A DNA stretch of 7,998 nt from Deltaproteobacteria bacterium GWA2_55_10. GTDB lineage: Bacteria > Desulfobacterota > GWC2-55-46. Position numbers and translations under genes: made by a program. The notes below the pieces were generated by a model. It did no database searches. It was not told the DNA's origin and saw nothing but the letters and a program-made list of their open reading frames with translations. Positions 6,472-7,998 of the stretch are shown here, in pieces (position 1 is the first letter of the stretch; every line of letters starts with the position of its first letter). The stretch lies in contig MGPL01000029.1 in NCBI GenBank assembly GCA_001797415.1, positions 1 through 7,998 of the forward strand, written 5' to 3'.

Positions 6472-7998
6472 ATGGAAAAAGCTGATTCCGTAAGAGAAAT
6501 GCTTGCTTCCGCGGACCCGTACCTTAGAAGGGACGCTTGTGTTGCCATTGCCGACGGCAGGATGATGGAGTTCGTGCCATCGCTCGTGGGCTTTCTGCGC
6601 GACCAGGACCCCGGGGTAAGGGAGGCATCCATTCACGCGCTTACTTCCATCGGGGGAGAGGACGTGGCGGCGGCGGTTGTCCCCCTTTTGAGCGAAGAGA
6701 GCGCATCGCTCAGGAACATGGGCGTGGAGATCCTCGAGCTCCTGGGGCCGCAGGCCTTCGATTCTCTGACGAAGCTCCTTACGTACAGCGACGACGACGT
6801 GGTGAAGTTCGCCGTTGATATTATTTCAAATACGAGAGAGGAGCGCGCGCTTGGGCGCCTCCATCCGCTGATTGAGCATAATAACCCGAACGTCAGGGCA
6901 TCCATTGCCGTATGCCTCGGCAGGCTGAAATCCGCAGAATCGGTCCCTTCTCTATTGAAGGCCCTTGACGATACGGAAGAATGGGTGAGGTTTTCGGCTA
7001 TCGAGGGTCTCGGCCTCATGCAGGACAGAAGGGCGCTTGAGCCCCTTATCAGGATGACCGAGACCGACTCGGGTCTTATAAAAGAGGCCGCTATAGACGC
7101 GGTCGCGAAGCTGGCGTCTGTACAGGACGCGGAAGCGGTCTTGATGAAGCTCGAGCCGATGGTAAGGAAGGGCAAGAGCTACAGCACAGGCGCGATTGTG
7201 GCGCTCCTTGAGAAGGTCTTTTCGGCTGAGTCGGAGTTCAGGCCTACTACAGAGTTCAAAAAAACGTATTTCAGCTTTCTGTCAAAGGCGTTTGACGACG
7301 AGGACAGGGCCGGCCAGATAAAAGCGCTTAAGGGGCTCGCGCTCCTGAGGCTGCCTGACGGCATCGAGCAGGTCTTCGCATTCATAGAGGGCCAGAACGA
7401 GATAGACGAGGACACCGAAGGTTTCCTTGTAGACGTCGTTGTCTGCCTGGCCGGACGCAGGCTCCTGCCTGCGATAAAGGAGAAGGTCGAGCAGGGAGGG
7501 AAAAGCCTCAAGGTGCTTGTGAAGGCTCTTGGAGAGATGAAGTCGACGGCCGCCGTGCCGATCCTCAAGGACCTCGTAAACAGGGTCTCGAAGAATGAGC
7601 TGAGGGAGGTTGTCTCGGCGCTCGAGGCCATAGGCTCTGCCGGGTCGATAGAGGTCCTCTATCAGTTCCTGGTGAGCTCTGACGGACATACGAGAAAGAT
7701 CGCTGCGCGGGCGCTGGCTTCGCTTGCCGGGGCTTCTTCCTTAAAGGTCCTCTTCGACGCTATCCGCAAGGAGTCTTACAGGGACGTGATGGAGGAGATG
7801 ACCGACTGTATTGCGCTCATAGCTTCGGAATCCGTCAGAAAGGGTTTCACCCGGCTGCTCGAGGACGGGAACGCCGATCTCCGTGAGATGGGGGCGAGGG
7901 GGTTAGGGCTCGTCGGCGACGAAGAAGCGCTCGCGTCGCTCAAGAAGGCGGCAAAGGACCCCAGCCCGAATGTCAGGAAGGCCGCCTACAAGTCGATG
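6472..7998 (+). CDS. HEAT-repeat protein (PBS-lyase type repeats), 3' end outside window
   Basis: The frame is open from ATG 6472 to the window edge, giving 509 residues with no stop. There is no signal peptide or membrane segment, so a cytoplasmic protein is expected. It is built of alpha-helical HEAT-like repeats of about 30 residues. Clear units include DQDPGVREASIHALTSIG (44-61), NNPNVRASIAVCLGRL (137-152), DDTEEWVRFSAIEGLGLM (166-183), SDGHTRKIAARALASLAG (403-420) and DPSPNVRKAAYKSM (496-509). The stretch at about 230-345 is less regular, suggesting two repeat blocks joined by a degenerate or different segment. Such solenoids usually act as protein-binding scaffolds, and no catalytic motif is visible; the phycobilin lyase function of some relatives should not be assumed. 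Its position 64 bases after fliA and behind a sigma-28-like promoter suggests a role in motility or chemotaxis, which is inference. An alternative start is ATG 6499, with a poorer ribosome binding site. Confidence 0.85.
   Translation, partial: MEKADSVREMLASADPYLRRDACVAIADGRMMEFVPSLVGFLRDQDPGVREASIHALTSIGGEDVAAAVVPLLSEESASLRNMGVEILELLGPQAFDSLTKLLTYSDDDVVKFAVDIISNTREERALGRLHPLIEHNNPNVRASIAVCLGRLKSAESVPSLLKALDDTEEWVRFSAIEGLGLMQDRRALEPLIRMTETDSGLIKEAAIDAVAKLASVQDAEAVLMKLEPMVRKGKSYSTGAIVALLEKVFSAESEFRPTTEFKKTYFSFLSKAFDDEDRAGQIKALKGLALLRLPDGIEQVFAFIEGQNEIDEDTEGFLVDVVVCLAGRRLLPAIKEKVEQGGKSLKVLVKALGEMKSTAAVPILKDLVNRVSKNELREVVSALEAIGSAGSIEVLYQFLVSSDGHTRKIAARALASLAGASSLKVLFDAIRKESYRDVMEEMTDCIALIASESVRKGFTRLLEDGNADLREMGARGLGLVGDEEALASLKKAAKDPSPNVRKAAYKSM

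Overview
This window is one continuous plus-strand block of flagellar genes from a GC-rich Gram-negative-type bacterium. The order is fliR (5' end cut off by the window edge), flhB, flhA, flhF, flhG (fleN/ylxH), fliA (sigma-28), then a long HEAT-repeat protein that runs off the right edge. The genes are packed head to tail with gaps of 0 to 26 bases. The only larger gap is 64 bases, between fliA and the HEAT-repeat gene. Coding density is nearly complete, and no tRNA, rRNA, CRISPR or mobile element was seen.

Layout: bases 1-3682 encode the three late components of the flagellar type III export gate (FliR, FlhB, FlhA). Bases 3684-5664 encode the FlhF GTPase and FlhG ATPase pair that sets flagellar site and number. 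Bases 5691-6407 encode the flagellar sigma factor. Bases 6408-6471 form a small AT-rich island with a plausible sigma-28 promoter (TAAG, then 15 bases, then CCCGATAA) just before the HEAT-repeat gene at 6472. The natural reading is that early structural genes and the sigma-28 gene share one transcript, and that sigma-28 then fires a new promoter for the HEAT-repeat gene and whatever follows it.

Organism: flhF and flhG next to flhA, followed by fliA, is the arrangement known from polar flagellates such as Pseudomonas, and related orders occur in deltaproteobacterial groups, Nitrospirota and Bacillus. Arg is written mostly AGG and Ile mostly ATA although the sequence is GC-rich (hand count in flhG: 12 of 16 Arg are AGG, 14 of 21 Ile are ATA). 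This argues against Escherichia or Pseudomonas. It would fit an environmental deltaproteobacterium-like or Nitrospirota-like lineage, but the taxon is inference only.

Most of the window is well-understood flagellar machinery. The parts worth a second look are the sigma-28-like promoter, the unexplained HEAT-repeat protein behind it, and a few residue departures in FlhF and FliA. I see no clear evidence of a wholly new system.
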